From NCBI GenBank assembly GCA_016209495.1, contig JACQVX010000003.1, positions 1 through 40,896 of the forward strand: DNA of 40,896 nucleotides, read 5' to 3'. Shown in pieces: positions 1 through 7,229 of the stretch. Source of the stretch: Planctomycetota bacterium. Lineage in GTDB: Bacteria; Planctomycetota; JACQVX01. The notes under the pieces were generated by a model. The model did no database searches. It worked only from the letters and a program-made list of their open reading frames with translations, and was not told where the DNA came from. How positions within the stretch are numbered: the stretch's first letter is position 1; each line of letters starts with the position of its first letter. The position numbers and the translations under genes were made by a program.

Positions 1-175
1 GTCCGGGGGCGTGGTCGTGTTCGTGATCGCTGGCGTCGTCGTGCTCGTGATCGTGGCCGTGGGCGTGGCCGTGGGCGTCGGTCGTGACTCGTGACTCGTG
101 GGCTCGTGGGCTCGTGGGTCGTGGCTCGTGGGAGTGGGAGTGGGCGTGGGAGTGGGCATGGGCGTGGGCGTGGGC
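1..175. repeat. Degenerate GTGGGC-type hexamer array
   Basis: The plus strand is a degenerate tandem of GTGGGC, GTGGCC, GTGGGA and GTGATC, with an inner stretch of CTCGTGGG copies near 98-125. Around 125-175 there are eight GGG runs three bases apart, a strong G-quadruplex pattern on the plus strand. On the minus strand it encodes the Thr-Pro stalk of the partial protein at 1-294. A related array in the opposite orientation closes the right end of the window (40745-40852). Confidence 0.8.
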
Positions 176-294
176 GTGATTGCAGCCATCGGCGCGGCCG
201 CCTGGGCGGCCGACCGCCACCACCCCAGGACGTATCCACCCCCGAAGGCCAGGGGCAGGGACAGGACCCACAGGACGACGAGCAGCCGGCGCAC
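1..294 (-). CDS. Membrane-anchored Thr/Pro-repeat protein, partial (3' end cut by window edge)
   Basis: Starts at a GTG at 294, the first possible start after an in-frame TAG at 301-303, and stays open for 98 codons until it leaves the left edge. Residues 4-24 form one hydrophobic segment (LLVVLWVLSLPLAF...) ending in GWW, after a short RR-containing head: a signal anchor. From residue 40 the protein becomes a Thr-Pro dipeptide repeat (TPTPTPMPTPTPTPT), which decays into T/S/H/P-rich sequence. Such repeats usually form extended, often glycosylated stalks outside the membrane; the function of this one cannot be told. It starts 18 bp after the stop of the radical-SAM gene at 313 and is probably in the same operon. 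The hexamer repeat seen in the DNA is the coding sequence of this stalk. Confidence 0.6.
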   Translation of the reverse strand, partial: MRRLLVVLWVLSLPLAFGGGYVLGWWRSAAQAAAPMAAITPTPTPMPTPTPTPTPTSHDPRAHEPTSHESRPTPTATPTATITSTTTPAITNTTTPPD

Positions 295-312
295 GTGCGC
301 CTAGTCTAGCGG

Positions 313-921
313 TCAGCGCTCCCGGATCAACGCGGCCAGGAGTCGCCCGTCGGGGAAGCCGCTGAGCGACACCGCGCCGCCGGGCTCGATGCGCACCTCC
401 GCCTCCCTTGGGCCCCCCGAGCCCTCCGGGACGAGGCCGCGGTAGCGCTCGCCCAGGACGTGGACGCGCTGGTTGGAGGAGCCGCGCCAGGGTCCGGCCG
501 CCTGGAGCGCGGCCTGGTAGCGCCCGTCTATCAGGAGGTCCAGCTCCGCCAGGAGGGCCCGAGCCCCCGGGTCGGGGAGGGCGCGGATCTCCTCGATGGT
601 GTAGCCGGAGAAGGCCAGGACGGAGCGGCCCCCCTCGCGCACCCGTCGGGCGAGGTCGGCCAGGGGGCCGGCCTGCTGGAAGGGCTCCCCCCCGCTCAGG
701 CTCAGGCCCTCCACGCCGTCTACCGAGAGGGCCCAATCGGCCAGGGCCCGGACGGTGAGCCGCTCCCGGGGGACCCGCCCGTGGGTCTCGGGGTTGAAAC
801 AGCCCGGGCAGCCCAGGCTGCAACCCTGCACCCAGACCACGGAACGCAGCCCGGGGCCGTTGACGGCCGAGCGCGCCACGCGGGCGTGCACGTTGATCCG
901 GGTCCCCTCGCCTCCTACCAT
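313..921 (-). CDS. Radical SAM 4Fe-4S protein, anaerobic RNR activase (NrdG)-like
   Basis: 202 aa. The iron-sulphur motif CSLGCPGC lies at residues 34-41 (Cys34, Cys38, Cys41), in the CxxxCxxC spacing of radical SAM activases, within the NrdG-like context NGPGLRSVVWVQGCSLGCPGC-F. The glycine-rich motif LSLSGGEPF follows near residue 75, as expected for S-adenosylmethionine binding. The length suits the short activating-enzyme class, which forms a glycyl radical on a partner. No ribonucleotide reductase or other glycyl-radical enzyme is in the window, so the partner is unknown. The ATG at 921 is only 9 bp from the divergent GTG of the hydrolase at 931. Confidence is good for the fold and low for the substrate. 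Confidence 0.85.
   Translation of the reverse strand: MVGGEGTRINVHARVARSAVNGPGLRSVVWVQGCSLGCPGCFNPETHGRVPRERLTVRALADWALSVDGVEGLSLSGGEPFQQAGPLADLARRVREGGRSVLAFSGYTIEEIRALPDPGARALLAELDLLIDGRYQAALQAAGPWRGSSNQRVHVLGERYRGLVPEGSGGPREAEVRIEPGGAVSLSGFPDGRLLAALIRER
893..921 (+). promoter_or_regulatory. Promoter of the carbon-nitrogen hydrolase, probably leaderless
   Basis: TTGATC at 893-898, a 17-bp spacer, then TACCAT at 916-921, with only 9 bases to the GTG start at 931. Transcription would begin at or next to the start codon. The elements lie inside the 5' end of the divergent radical-SAM gene. Confidence 0.5.
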
Positions 922-930
922 GGCGGCACC

Positions 931-1767
931 GTGCGTCTCGGGGTCCTCCAGTACGAGCCGGCCTTCGGACAGGTGGACGCCAACCTGGACCGCATCGACA
1001 CCCTCGTGGCCGGCGCGAGGGACGGCGGCCCTCGCGGCGGCCTGGTGGTCCTACCTGAACTGGCCGCCACGGGCTACCAGTTCGCCTCCCGCTCCGAGCT
1101 GGCCGCCCTGGCGGAGGCCGTCCCCGGGGGGCCGACCACCCGGCGGCTCTCCGGCCTGGCCCGGCGCGAGGGCCTGGCCCTGGTGGCCGGCCTGGCCGAA
1201 GCTCGGGACGGCCGCTATTACAACAGCGCCGTGGTCCTGGACGCCAGGGGGGAGACGCGCGCGGTCTACCGGAAGATCCACCTCTACGCCGAGGAGCGCA
1301 CCTGGTTCGCGCCGGGGGAGGCCGCGGCGCCGGTGGTCGATCTGGACGGGGTGCGCCTGGGGGTCATGATCTGCTTCGACTGGCTCTTCCCCGAGACGGC
1401 CCGCTCCCTGGCCCTGGCGGGGGCCGAGGTCATCGCCCACCCGGCGAACCTGGTCCTGCCGTGGTGCCCCACCGCCATGGTGACCCGGGCCCTGGAGAAC
1501 GGGGTCTACGCCGCGACGGCCAACCGCACGGGACGCGAGGCCCGTGGGGGCCGGGCGGAGCTGGTCTACCGGGGGGAGAGCCAGGTGGTGGGACCGCGCG
1601 GCGAGGTCCTGTTCCGCCTGGGGGCTCGCGAGGAGGCCCTGCGCCTGGTGGAGGTGGACCTGGAGCGCGCCCGAGACAAGACCCTCCCCTCGGGCAACGC
1701 GATCCTGGCCGACCGGAGACCCGCGTACTACGGGCCTCCTGGACCCGCGGCGGCCGCGGGTCGTTGA
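931..1767 (+). CDS. Carbon-nitrogen hydrolase (nitrilase superfamily amidase)
   Basis: 278 aa, the usual size for a single-domain member. The catalytic triad is visible: Glu43 in VLPELAATGY, Lys115 in YRKIHLY and Cys148 in MICFDW. The family hydrolyses amide C-N bonds or nitriles in small molecules in the cytoplasm through a thioester at the cysteine. The GTG at 931 is chosen because the protein there begins MRLGVLQYEP, the normal N-terminus of the family; the open frame reaching back to 460 is only the antisense of the neighbouring gene. No gene nearby gives the substrate (omega-amidase, carbamoylputrescine amidase and similar are all possible). Confidence 0.9.
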   Translation: MRLGVLQYEPAFGQVDANLDRIDTLVAGARDGGPRGGLVVLPELAATGYQFASRSELAALAEAVPGGPTTRRLSGLARREGLALVAGLAEARDGRYYNSAVVLDARGETRAVYRKIHLYAEERTWFAPGEAAAPVVDLDGVRLGVMICFDWLFPETARSLALAGAEVIAHPANLVLPWCPTAMVTRALENGVYAATANRTGREARGGRAELVYRGESQVVGPRGEVLFRLGAREEALRLVEVDLERARDKTLPSGNAILADRRPAYYGPPGPAAAAGR

Positions 1768-1783
1768 GGCGCGTCCGATCGCC

Positions 1784-2428
1784 ATGGTGGAGGGCGACCG
1801 GGAACTCGAGGGCTGGGCCTGCTTCGACACCTGGGACTTCGCCGGGGCCCTGGGACATTTCGAGGCGGCCTCGGCGGCGGACCCGGGCTCCCCGGGGCCC
1901 CACTACGGCCGTGGCCGTGCCCTGGAGCGCCTGGGCCGCGAGGCCGAGGCGAGGGCGGCCTTCCTCGCCGCGGAGGACCTCGACCCCGAGGCCTACCCCC
2001 GCCCCCTGTCGCTGGACTACGCGACCCTGGACGCGGCCGTCGAAGACGCCCTGGCGAGCCTCCCGGAGGAGGTGAGGGCGGCCCTGGCCAACGTCCCGGT
2101 GTTCGCGGAGCCCTTTCCCGACGACTCCCTCGCCGAGGAGGGCCTCCCACCGGACCTCCTCGGCCTCTACTCGGGGACGCCCCCCTCGGCTGTCTCGCAC
2201 CTGGATCCCCTCCCTGAGGGGTCCACGATCCACCTCTACACCGGCAACCTCGCCCACGAGTGCGCCGACGAGGACGATCTGGTCCGGCAGATCGCCCTTA
2301 CGGTCTTCCACGAGGTGGGACACCACCTGGGCTACGACGAGGACGCCATGGACCGTATCGAGGCCGCCTGGGAGGAAGAGGACGAGGAGGGCTACGAGCC
2401 CCCGTCCGCCCGGAGCCCCAGCAGGTAG
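1784..2428 (+). CDS. Zincin-like metallopeptidase with N-terminal TPR-like region
   Basis: 214 aa from the ATG at 1784, 16 bp after the hydrolase stop, so probably co-transcribed. Residues 10-70 look like one or two TPR-type helical hairpins (FAGALGHFEAASAADPGSPG, then LGREAEARAAFLAAEDLDP). Residues 90-205 contain the zinc-protease motif HEVGHHLGYDED (His176, Glu177, His180) preceded by IALTVF. This resembles the small minimal zincins of Pfam PF06262, which lack a signal peptide and whose substrates are mostly unknown. The tail is acidic. The 3' end overlaps the convergent gene at 2392 by 37 bp. Confidence 0.8.
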   Translation: MVEGDRELEGWACFDTWDFAGALGHFEAASAADPGSPGPHYGRGRALERLGREAEARAAFLAAEDLDPEAYPRPLSLDYATLDAAVEDALASLPEEVRAALANVPVFAEPFPDDSLAEEGLPPDLLGLYSGTPPSAVSHLDPLPEGSTIHLYTGNLAHECADEDDLVRQIALTVFHEVGHHLGYDEDAMDRIEAAWEEEDEEGYEPPSARSPSR

Positions 2429-3354
2429 TCCTTCCAGCGGCCCTCCAGCAGGGCCACGTCGCCGAAGACCTCGCGGAACCGCGCCTCGTCGGTCCCGGCC
2501 CCGGAGGCCTCGCGCACGAACTCGAAGAACCGTTCCCGCCAGGCCCCCTCCTCCCCGTGGAGGAGGAAGTGGACCAGGGCCCAGGCCTGGGCGTAGTGCA
2601 GGTTCCCCAGCTCGCCGCCCCCGCCCACGAAGCTGCGCTGGCCCAGGGAGACCAGGACCGAGAGGGGGGTCCAGCTCGAGTCCTCGATGGCCCGGCGCAC
2701 CGACTGGAGCCTGTGGGGGTGGACCTGGCCGAAGGCGGGCTCTCCGCCGGGGTCCAGGCGGGAGGTCTCGAAGTAGCAGGCCAGACCCTCCAGGAGCCAG
2801 ACCCGCGCGTCCACGGTGGGCGCGAGCCCCGCCCTCCGGTGCAGGAGCTGGTGGGCCGCCTCGTGCAGGAGCTTGATGTCCGTCACCTCGCGCCCCGCCT
2901 GGAACTCCCGGTAGAGGAGGAGCCGGTTCCCCCGCGGGTCGTAGAAGCCCTGGGCCTCGTGGGCGTCGGGGAGCTCGGCGTGCTTGTAGAGGCGGAAGCC
3001 CTCCACGTCCTCGAAGAGGTAGACGGCCAGGTCCATCCGCCCCGGCGGCGGCTCCAGGGAGAGCTCGTCGGCGAATACCCGGTGGAAGCCATCGAAGAGG
3101 GCCTCCAGCCGCAGGGCCGCGTCCCGGGCGTAGGCCGTATCGCAGTCGGTGCGCAGGAGGTAGTGCGCCGTGCGCACCACCCGGAAGTCGGCCCCCAGGC
3201 ACCGCCGGGTGTCCGCTTCCAGCTCGCGCGTCTCGTCGTCCTCAATGAAGGGCCTGCCGGGGTCGGGGTCACGCCCCTGGGCCCGCAGGGTCCCGCCCAA
3301 GGCCAGGATGGCCGCCAGGGCAAGCGCCCCTAGGCGACGCGGCAGACCAGGCAC
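2392..3354 (-). CDS. Secreted DUF1570-like metalloprotease
   Basis: 320 aa from a GTG at 3354. Residues 1-25 form a signal peptide (RRLGALALAAILALGGTLRAQG). The core contains HEAAHQLLH, about residue 163, and a downstream WLLEGLACYFE motif, the layout of gluzincin-type secreted proteases in which the glutamate of EGLA/YFE helps bind zinc. Substrate unknown; presumably acts in the periplasm or outside. The start overlaps the end of the rRNA methyltransferase gene by 25 bp, so the two are probably co-translated. DUF1570-like proteins are common in Planctomycetota, one of the few taxonomic hints here. Confidence 0.75.
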   Translation of the reverse strand: MPGLPRRLGALALAAILALGGTLRAQGRDPDPGRPFIEDDETRELEADTRRCLGADFRVVRTAHYLLRTDCDTAYARDAALRLEALFDGFHRVFADELSLEPPPGRMDLAVYLFEDVEGFRLYKHAELPDAHEAQGFYDPRGNRLLLYREFQAGREVTDIKLLHEAAHQLLHRRAGLAPTVDARVWLLEGLACYFETSRLDPGGEPAFGQVHPHRLQSVRRAIEDSSWTPLSVLVSLGQRSFVGGGGELGNLHYAQAWALVHFLLHGEEGAWRERFFEFVREASGAGTDEARFREVFGDVALLEGRWKDYLLGLRADGGS

Positions 3355-4538
3355 TTCAGGTATCTCCCCTCGGGGCAGGAGGCGGCCACCGGGTGGTCCG
3401 GGGCCTGAGCGCGCCGCTCCAGGATGGACACGGAGCGCCCGGCGTCCACCGCCCCCTCGTTCAGGGCGCGCACCAGCTCATCCTCGCCCACGTGCTTGGA
3501 GCAGGAGGAGCTGACCAGGATCCCCCCGGGGGCCACCAGGCGGCAGGCCAGGCCCTGGGCCTCCCGGTAGGCCGCCAGGGCGTGCCTCAGGTGCCGGCGC
3601 GCGGGCGCGAAGGAGGGCGGGTCCAGGTTGACCAGGTCGAAGCGCTCGCCCCGTCGGGCCAGGTCGCCCAGGACCTCGAACAGCTCTCCCGCCACGAATC
3701 CCACCGCGAGCCCGTTGGCCCGGGCGTTGGCCTCGGCCGCCGCCAGGGCGTTGCGGGAGCGGTCGAAGGCCAGGACCTCCCTCGCCCCCCCGGCCGCCGC
3801 CGCCAGGGCGAAGCCCCCGGTGTAGCAGCAGGCGTCCAGGACCCGGCGGCCGGCGGCCAGCTCGCGCACCCGCCGGCGATTGTCCCGCTGGTCCAGGTAG
3901 AGCCCCGTCTTCTGCCCTCGGGCCACGTCCACCGCGTGGCGCAGGCCGTCCTCCGTCACGGTCATCGCGCCAGGGTCGGCCCCCCGCACCCAGCCCGAGG
4001 CGGGGCCCAGCCCTTCCTCGTGTCGCAGCTCCGGGTCCCCCCGCTCGTAGATGGCCACCGGCGAGAGGCGTCGCGCCAGGACGTCCAGGAGCGGACCCTT
4101 GAGCCGCTCCAGGGCCAGGCTCCCCACCTGCACCACGAGGACGCCGCCGTAGCGGTCCACCACGAGGCCGTCGAGGCCGTCCCCCTCGCCGTTCACCACG
4201 CGCCAGGCGTCGGTGCGCGCGCCGAGGCGGAGGACCTCATCCCGCAGCGACACGGCGGAGGCCAGGCGCTCCTCTATGCGGCCCAGGGCCAGGTCGGTGT
4301 CCGCGCCCGCCGCCGCGCCGCCCTCCGCCCCGTCGGCCCAGGCCGCCATGCGCACCCGGACCCGGGCGGCGTGGTTGATGTGCCCCCGCCCCAGGAACTG
4401 GCCCCGGTGGTCGCGCACCTCCACCAGGTCCCCGTCGGCGCACTCCCCCTCGATCCGGTCCACGCCTCCCGAGTAGACCCAGGGGTGGCGGAAGACCACC
4501 GGGCGAGAGCGACCGCGCTTGAGGATGACGGTGGCGAT
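3330..4538 (-). CDS. rlmI: Class I SAM-dependent 23S rRNA (cytosine-C5) methyltransferase, RlmI family; start codon apparently ATC
   Basis: About 402 aa, matching RlmI length. It has an N-terminal PUA-like domain (VILKRGRSRPVVFRHPWVYSGGV, then VEVRDHRGQFLGRG), a central domain with GLVVDRYGGVLVVQ, and a Rossmann methyltransferase domain with QKTGLYLDQRDNRR, VLDACCYTGGFALAAA and LVNLDPPSFA. The family methylates a cytosine of 23S rRNA. The frame is open upstream to 4631, but that part lies inside tRNA-Glu. Homology places the first residue at 4538, where the codon is ATC. No ATG, GTG or TTG exists in any frame between the tRNA and that point; the next in-frame GTG would remove part of the PUA-like domain. 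The start is therefore uncertain; the identity is not. Confidence 0.88.
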   Translation of the reverse strand: MATVILKRGRSRPVVFRHPWVYSGGVDRIEGECADGDLVEVRDHRGQFLGRGHINHAARVRVRMAAWADGAEGGAAAGADTDLALGRIEERLASAVSLRDEVLRLGARTDAWRVVNGEGDGLDGLVVDRYGGVLVVQVGSLALERLKGPLLDVLARRLSPVAIYERGDPELRHEEGLGPASGWVRGADPGAMTVTEDGLRHAVDVARGQKTGLYLDQRDNRRRVRELAAGRRVLDACCYTGGFALAAAAGGAREVLAFDRSRNALAAAEANARANGLAVGFVAGELFEVLGDLARRGERFDLVNLDPPSFAPARRHLRHALAAYREAQGLACRLVAPGGILVSSSCSKHVGEDELVRALNEGAVDAGRSVSILERRAQAPDHPVAASCPEGRYLKCLVCRVA

Positions 4539-4583
4539 GGCTCGGTCCTCGGCGCCGAGGGTGCGGCGCCCGTGGCAGGCTAC

Positions 4584-4661
4584 TGGTACCCCCAAGCGGA
4601 TTCGAACCGCTGTCCCATGGCTGAGAACCATGTATCCTAGGCCGGGCTAGACGATGGGGGC
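4584..4661 (-). tRNA. tRNA-Glu (anticodon CTC)
   Basis: Cloverleaf on the minus strand: anticodon stem CATGG/CCATG with loop TTCTCAG (anticodon CTC, codon GAG), T-loop GTTCGAATC, and D-arm CGTCTAG...CCTAGGA typical of tRNA-Glu. The CCA tail is encoded (4584-4586). The acceptor pairs GCCCCCA with TGGGGGT, leaving a G1-U72 wobble. It lies 23 bp after tRNA-Gln and probably shares its promoter. Confidence 0.93.
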
Positions 4662-4689
4662 ACGGCCCTGCTACACCCCCCGGGGGCTC

Positions 4690-4763
4690 TGGCTGGGGGA
4701 CCAGGATTCGAACCTGGACGACCAGATCCAGAGTCTGGGGTCCTACCATTAGACGATCCCCCA
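4690..4763 (-). tRNA. tRNA-Gln (anticodon CTG)
   Basis: Minus-strand cloverleaf with acceptor TGGGGGA/TCCCCCA, anticodon stem CCAGA/TCTGG, loop CTCTGGA (anticodon CTG, codon CAG), T-loop GTTCGAATC and an encoded CCA at 4690-4692. The D-arm CGTCTAATGGTAGGA is typical of bacterial tRNA-Gln. Confidence 0.93.
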
Positions 4764-4783
4764 GCGGGATGCGTCGCGGACGG

Positions 4784-4811
4784 ATTATAGGGGGGGCCCC
4801 GGGCCTGTCAA
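4784..4811 (-). promoter_or_regulatory. Consensus sigma-70 promoter of the tRNA-Gln/tRNA-Glu unit
   Basis: On the minus strand TTGACA (4806-4811), a 16-bp spacer of almost pure G+C, and TATAAT (4784-4789): perfect consensus hexamers about 20 bp upstream of the tRNA-Gln 5' end. This shows that the organism uses a standard housekeeping sigma factor. Confidence 0.85.
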
Positions 4812-5089
4812 TCCCCGGCGCGGACCGGCTGCGGGCGTCGGGTCCAGGGACGCCACCCCAGGCAGCATCCCGATGCCCTGGGCACTGCCGCCCGCCAGGT
4901 CGGCTCCAACGCCTTCGCCCTGGCCGTCCATCCCGACGAGGCGGGCGGGCGCGTCGCCGGCTGCCAGCGCCGCGATCCCCCGGACGTTCCGGCTTCCGCG
5001 GCCGATGACGCAGCTTGTGCACCCTCTTGCATCGGGACCCTAGTGGGCAGCCATGCGAGGGACTCGGACTCCGGTCCCCCACGATGCAA
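4812..5089. other. Gap without a recognisable gene
   Basis: About 280 bp between the tRNA-Gln promoter and the tRNA-Asp terminator. Open frames exist on both strands, as expected at this GC content, but none has a ribosome binding site, family motif or convincing composition. One plus-strand frame ending at the TAG near 5041 reads ...ARQVGSNAFALAVHPDEAGG... and could be a gene remnant, without a start. Confidence 0.4.
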
Positions 5090-5123
5090 AGGAGGCCCGC
5101 GGCGCTGTGGCCACGGGCCTCCT
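5090..5123 (-). terminator. Intrinsic terminator of tRNA-Asp
   Basis: Minus-strand hairpin with a perfect 10-bp stem AGGAGGCCCG/CGGGCCTCCT and a 14-nt loop, followed by TTTGC. It begins 8 bp after the tRNA-Asp CCA. Confidence 0.65.
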
Positions 5124-5130
5124 ACCCACC

Positions 5131-5207
5131 TGGCGAGGCCGACGGGACTCGAACCCGCAACATCCAGATCGACAGTCTGGTACTCTAACCAATTGAGCTA
5201 CGGCCCC
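5131..5207 (-). tRNA. tRNA-Asp (anticodon GTC)
   Basis: Minus-strand cloverleaf: acceptor GGGGCCG/CGGCCTC, D-arm TAGCTCAATTGGTTAGAG, anticodon stem CCAGA/TCTGG with loop CTGTCGA (anticodon GTC), T-arm GCGGGTTCGAGTCCCGT, CCA encoded at 5131-5133. Confidence 0.95.
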
Positions 5208-5224
5208 GCGCCGGAACCGCCAGG

Positions 5225-5252
5225 ATTCTAGAACCTGGGCGGTCCAAGTCAA
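5225..5252 (-). promoter_or_regulatory. Promoter of tRNA-Asp
   Basis: Minus strand TTGACT (5247-5252), 16-bp spacer, TAGAAT (5225-5230), 17 bp before the tRNA 5' end. Same 16-bp spacer as the tRNA-Gln promoter. Confidence 0.8.
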
Positions 5253-5332
5253 TACGGCCGGGTTCTCGATGGATGGCTACGCGAGGGCCGTGCTATCCTC
5301 GCCGCGGCATCGCGGGGTAGGGGAGGCCAGGG

Positions 5333-5821
5333 GTGACCGGTCCGCTCAACATCACCAGCATCAGGGTCCGCGTGCTGTCGCCCCCGGAGGGGAGCCTCAA
5401 GGCGGTGTGCAGCGTGACCATCGACGAGGCCTTCGTGATCCGCGACCTGAAGGTGGTAGCGAACGACAAGGGCACCTTCATAGCCATGCCCAGCCGGCGC
5501 GTGAGCGATCGCTGCCCGCAGTGCGCGGCCAAGAACTCCATCAGCGCCCGCTACTGCAACGACTGCGGGACCCGCCTCCCCCAGCGCCGTCCCACGCTGG
5601 ATCGGAGCGGCCGTCCGCGGCTCTACGTGGACCTGGTCCACCCCATCTCGAGCGAGTGCCGGGTCCACCTCCAGGCGGCCATCCTTCAGGCCTACACCGC
5701 CGAGTGCGCATCCATGGGCGAGCAGGTGGAAGCCGGTGCATCCGGGGAGGCCCCCCATCCCCAGCCGGCCCCCGAGTCCCCGCCGGGCACGCCCACCGCG
5801 ACGAGTTCCGGGGCGACCTGA
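5333..5821 (+). CDS. spoVG: SpoVG-family protein with an inserted zinc ribbon and a Pro-rich tail
   Basis: 162 aa from a GTG at 5333 with GGGGAGG 6 bp upstream. Residues 5-54 match SpoVG: LNITSIRVRV, LKAVCSVTIDEAFVIRDLKV and GTFIAMPSRR. Where classical SpoVG continues with a short loop, this one inserts CPQC...CNDCG (Cys61, Cys64, Cys75, Cys78), a treble-clef or ribbon-type zinc site, then resumes with LYVDLVHPISSECRVHLQ at 97-114. A tail rich in Pro, Ala and Gly follows. SpoVG binds nucleic acid and affects septation and gene regulation in Firmicutes; the zinc ribbon would add a second nucleic-acid or protein contact (inference). Single gene, divergent from tRNA-Asp. An extended -10 (TGCTATCCT, 5291-5299) lies upstream. 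Confidence 0.88.
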   Translation: MTGPLNITSIRVRVLSPPEGSLKAVCSVTIDEAFVIRDLKVVANDKGTFIAMPSRRVSDRCPQCAAKNSISARYCNDCGTRLPQRRPTLDRSGRPRLYVDLVHPISSECRVHLQAAILQAYTAECASMGEQVEAGASGEAPHPQPAPESPPGTPTATSSGAT

Positions 5822-5835
5822 CCCACCCACGGCTA

Positions 5836-5854
5836 GGCCGCCCGGCGGGCGGCC
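5836..5854. terminator. Perfect hairpin after spoVG, possible terminator
   Basis: GGCCGCCC, GGC loop, GGGCGGCC: an 8-bp perfect stem with a 3-nt loop 15 bp after the spoVG stop. There is no T-run, so termination is only possible, not shown. It also lies just beyond the CCA of the tRNA-Val remnant on the minus strand. Confidence 0.4.
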
Positions 5855-5858
5855 CCAG

Positions 5859-5896
5859 AACACTGGTGGGCGGACCGGGACTCGAACCAGGGACCT
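5859..5896 (-). repeat. Copy of the tRNA-Val 3' end (att-like direct repeat, left)
   Basis: Matches 36 of 38 bases of 8034-8071, which is the 3' third of the intact tRNA-Val gene plus 5 bases beyond its CCA. On the minus strand it reads GGTTCGAGTCCCGGTCCGCC-CACCA, i.e. T-loop and acceptor 3' strand. There is no D-arm or anticodon arm, so this is a tRNA fragment. The acceptor half TCCGCCC would pair perfectly with the tRNA-Val 5' half, better than the copy the gene carries now. Confidence 0.7.
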
Positions 5897-6115
5897 GTCC
5901 CTACCGGAAACCCCGTCCGCCGGGATCCTCGACATCCAGAGGAAGACCTGCGGTGAAGGGGAGTCGGTGATGGCGGGCGCTGCGGCCGGTGATCGGCGGG
6001 TGAACAGGGCACGGTCTGCGCTCGTGAGGGGTTGATGACGCGGTGCGACGATGGATGGGACGTGCGGAGGCGGAGTCCCGGTGAGGCCGGTGGGGCGGGC
6101 GTGGAGACACCGCCC

Positions 6116-7144
6116 TCAGGCGACGCGGCGAACGTAGTGATGGTGGAGTCCGCCTACTTCGGGAACCTCGACGACAGGTCCAAGCTCGGGAGGCTGGACG
6201 GGGCGGCCAACGGGGGTATCGCCCTCCAGCGACAGATGGGTTCGCCAACGGTGGTAGTACGAGAAGTAGGACTTCAGGATCCGCATGAGGTGACGTTCCC
6301 CGAGGACGATGACATGATCGAGGCACTCGCGCCGCAGCGACCCGCCCAGGCGTTCGACATAGGGGTTTTGCCACGGCGAGCGCGCGGCGGTGATGACCTC
6401 CTCGATGCCCATGTTCTTGATCCGGCGCCGGAAGGGGTCCCCGTAGATGCAATCCCGGTCCCGGAGCAGGTAGCGGGGGGCGGTGTCCCAGGGGAAGGCG
6501 TTGACGACCTGCTGGGCGGTCCACTCGGCCTTGGGGTGCTCGGTGACGTTCACGTGGATCACGCGACGGCGGTCGTGGGCGAGGATCACGAGGACGAAGA
6601 GGACGCGGAAGGTGGCCGTGGGGACGGTGAAGAAGTCCATCGCCACGAGGTCCTGGACGTGGTTCTCCAGAAACGCGCGCCAGGTCTGGGACGGGGGTTT
6701 GCGCGGATGGACCATGTACCTGGCCACGGTGGACTCGGCGACGTCGATGCCGAGCTTCCCCAGTTCGCCGTGGATGCGCGGTGCGCCCCAGCGGGGGTTG
6801 GCGAGGGACATCCTGCGGACGAGGTCGCGGACCTCCCGGGGGACGGCCGGGCGGCCGGGACTTCGGCGCCGGCTCTTCCACCTCCAGAAGAGGCGGAAGC
6901 CCTCTCGGTGCCAGCGAACCACTGTGGCCGGCTGGACGATGACGAGGGCCTGCCGCCAGCCCTTCCACCAACGCGAGGGCAGCACCCAGAGCACCCGGTC
7001 GGCGGGCCGAAGGTGGGCGCTGCGGCCCCCATGCTGAAGGACTGCGAGCTGGTGGCGCAGGGCGAGGATCTCCACCTGGAGGGCGGTGCGGGTCCGAAGG
7101 GAGGCCACGAGCGCGGCGCAGAGGGCGACCATGAGGCGGCGCAT
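6116..7144 (-). CDS. DDE (rve-type) integrase/transposase
   Basis: 342 aa. N-terminal region with a long hydrophobic/helical stretch and VEILALRHQLAVLQ, then a helix-turn-helix-like segment (PRWGAPRIHGELGKLGIDV), then an rve catalytic core. The acidic triad is visible in VAMDFFTVPT, LRDRDCIYG and SPWQNPYVERLGGS, followed by RRECLDH and YYHRWRTHLSL. This is the widespread integrase-core group related to IS3/IS481 elements; the family puts DNA into new sites by a cut-and-join reaction. The gene looks intact. Its 5' side faces the hairpin-rich region; it has no visible partner ORF (no OrfA). Confidence 0.88.
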   Translation of the reverse strand: MRRLMVALCAALVASLRTRTALQVEILALRHQLAVLQHGGRSAHLRPADRVLWVLPSRWWKGWRQALVIVQPATVVRWHREGFRLFWRWKSRRRSPGRPAVPREVRDLVRRMSLANPRWGAPRIHGELGKLGIDVAESTVARYMVHPRKPPSQTWRAFLENHVQDLVAMDFFTVPTATFRVLFVLVILAHDRRRVIHVNVTEHPKAEWTAQQVVNAFPWDTAPRYLLRDRDCIYGDPFRRRIKNMGIEEVITAARSPWQNPYVERLGGSLRRECLDHVIVLGERHLMRILKSYFSYYHRWRTHLSLEGDTPVGRPVQPPELGPVVEVPEVGGLHHHYVRRVA

Positions 7145-7229
7145 GGGTGGACGGTACTCCGTCCTCGTTCACGGGTGCGAGGGGCGCGTGGGCTGCCGTG
7201 TCCCGAGAGTCTTTGGTTAGCGTGTACGC

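Noticed and set aside
1-175. Telomere-like ends of a linear replicon
   Set aside because: The G-rich strand points inward at both ends, opposite to telomeres, and the left array is in a reading frame behind a membrane anchor.
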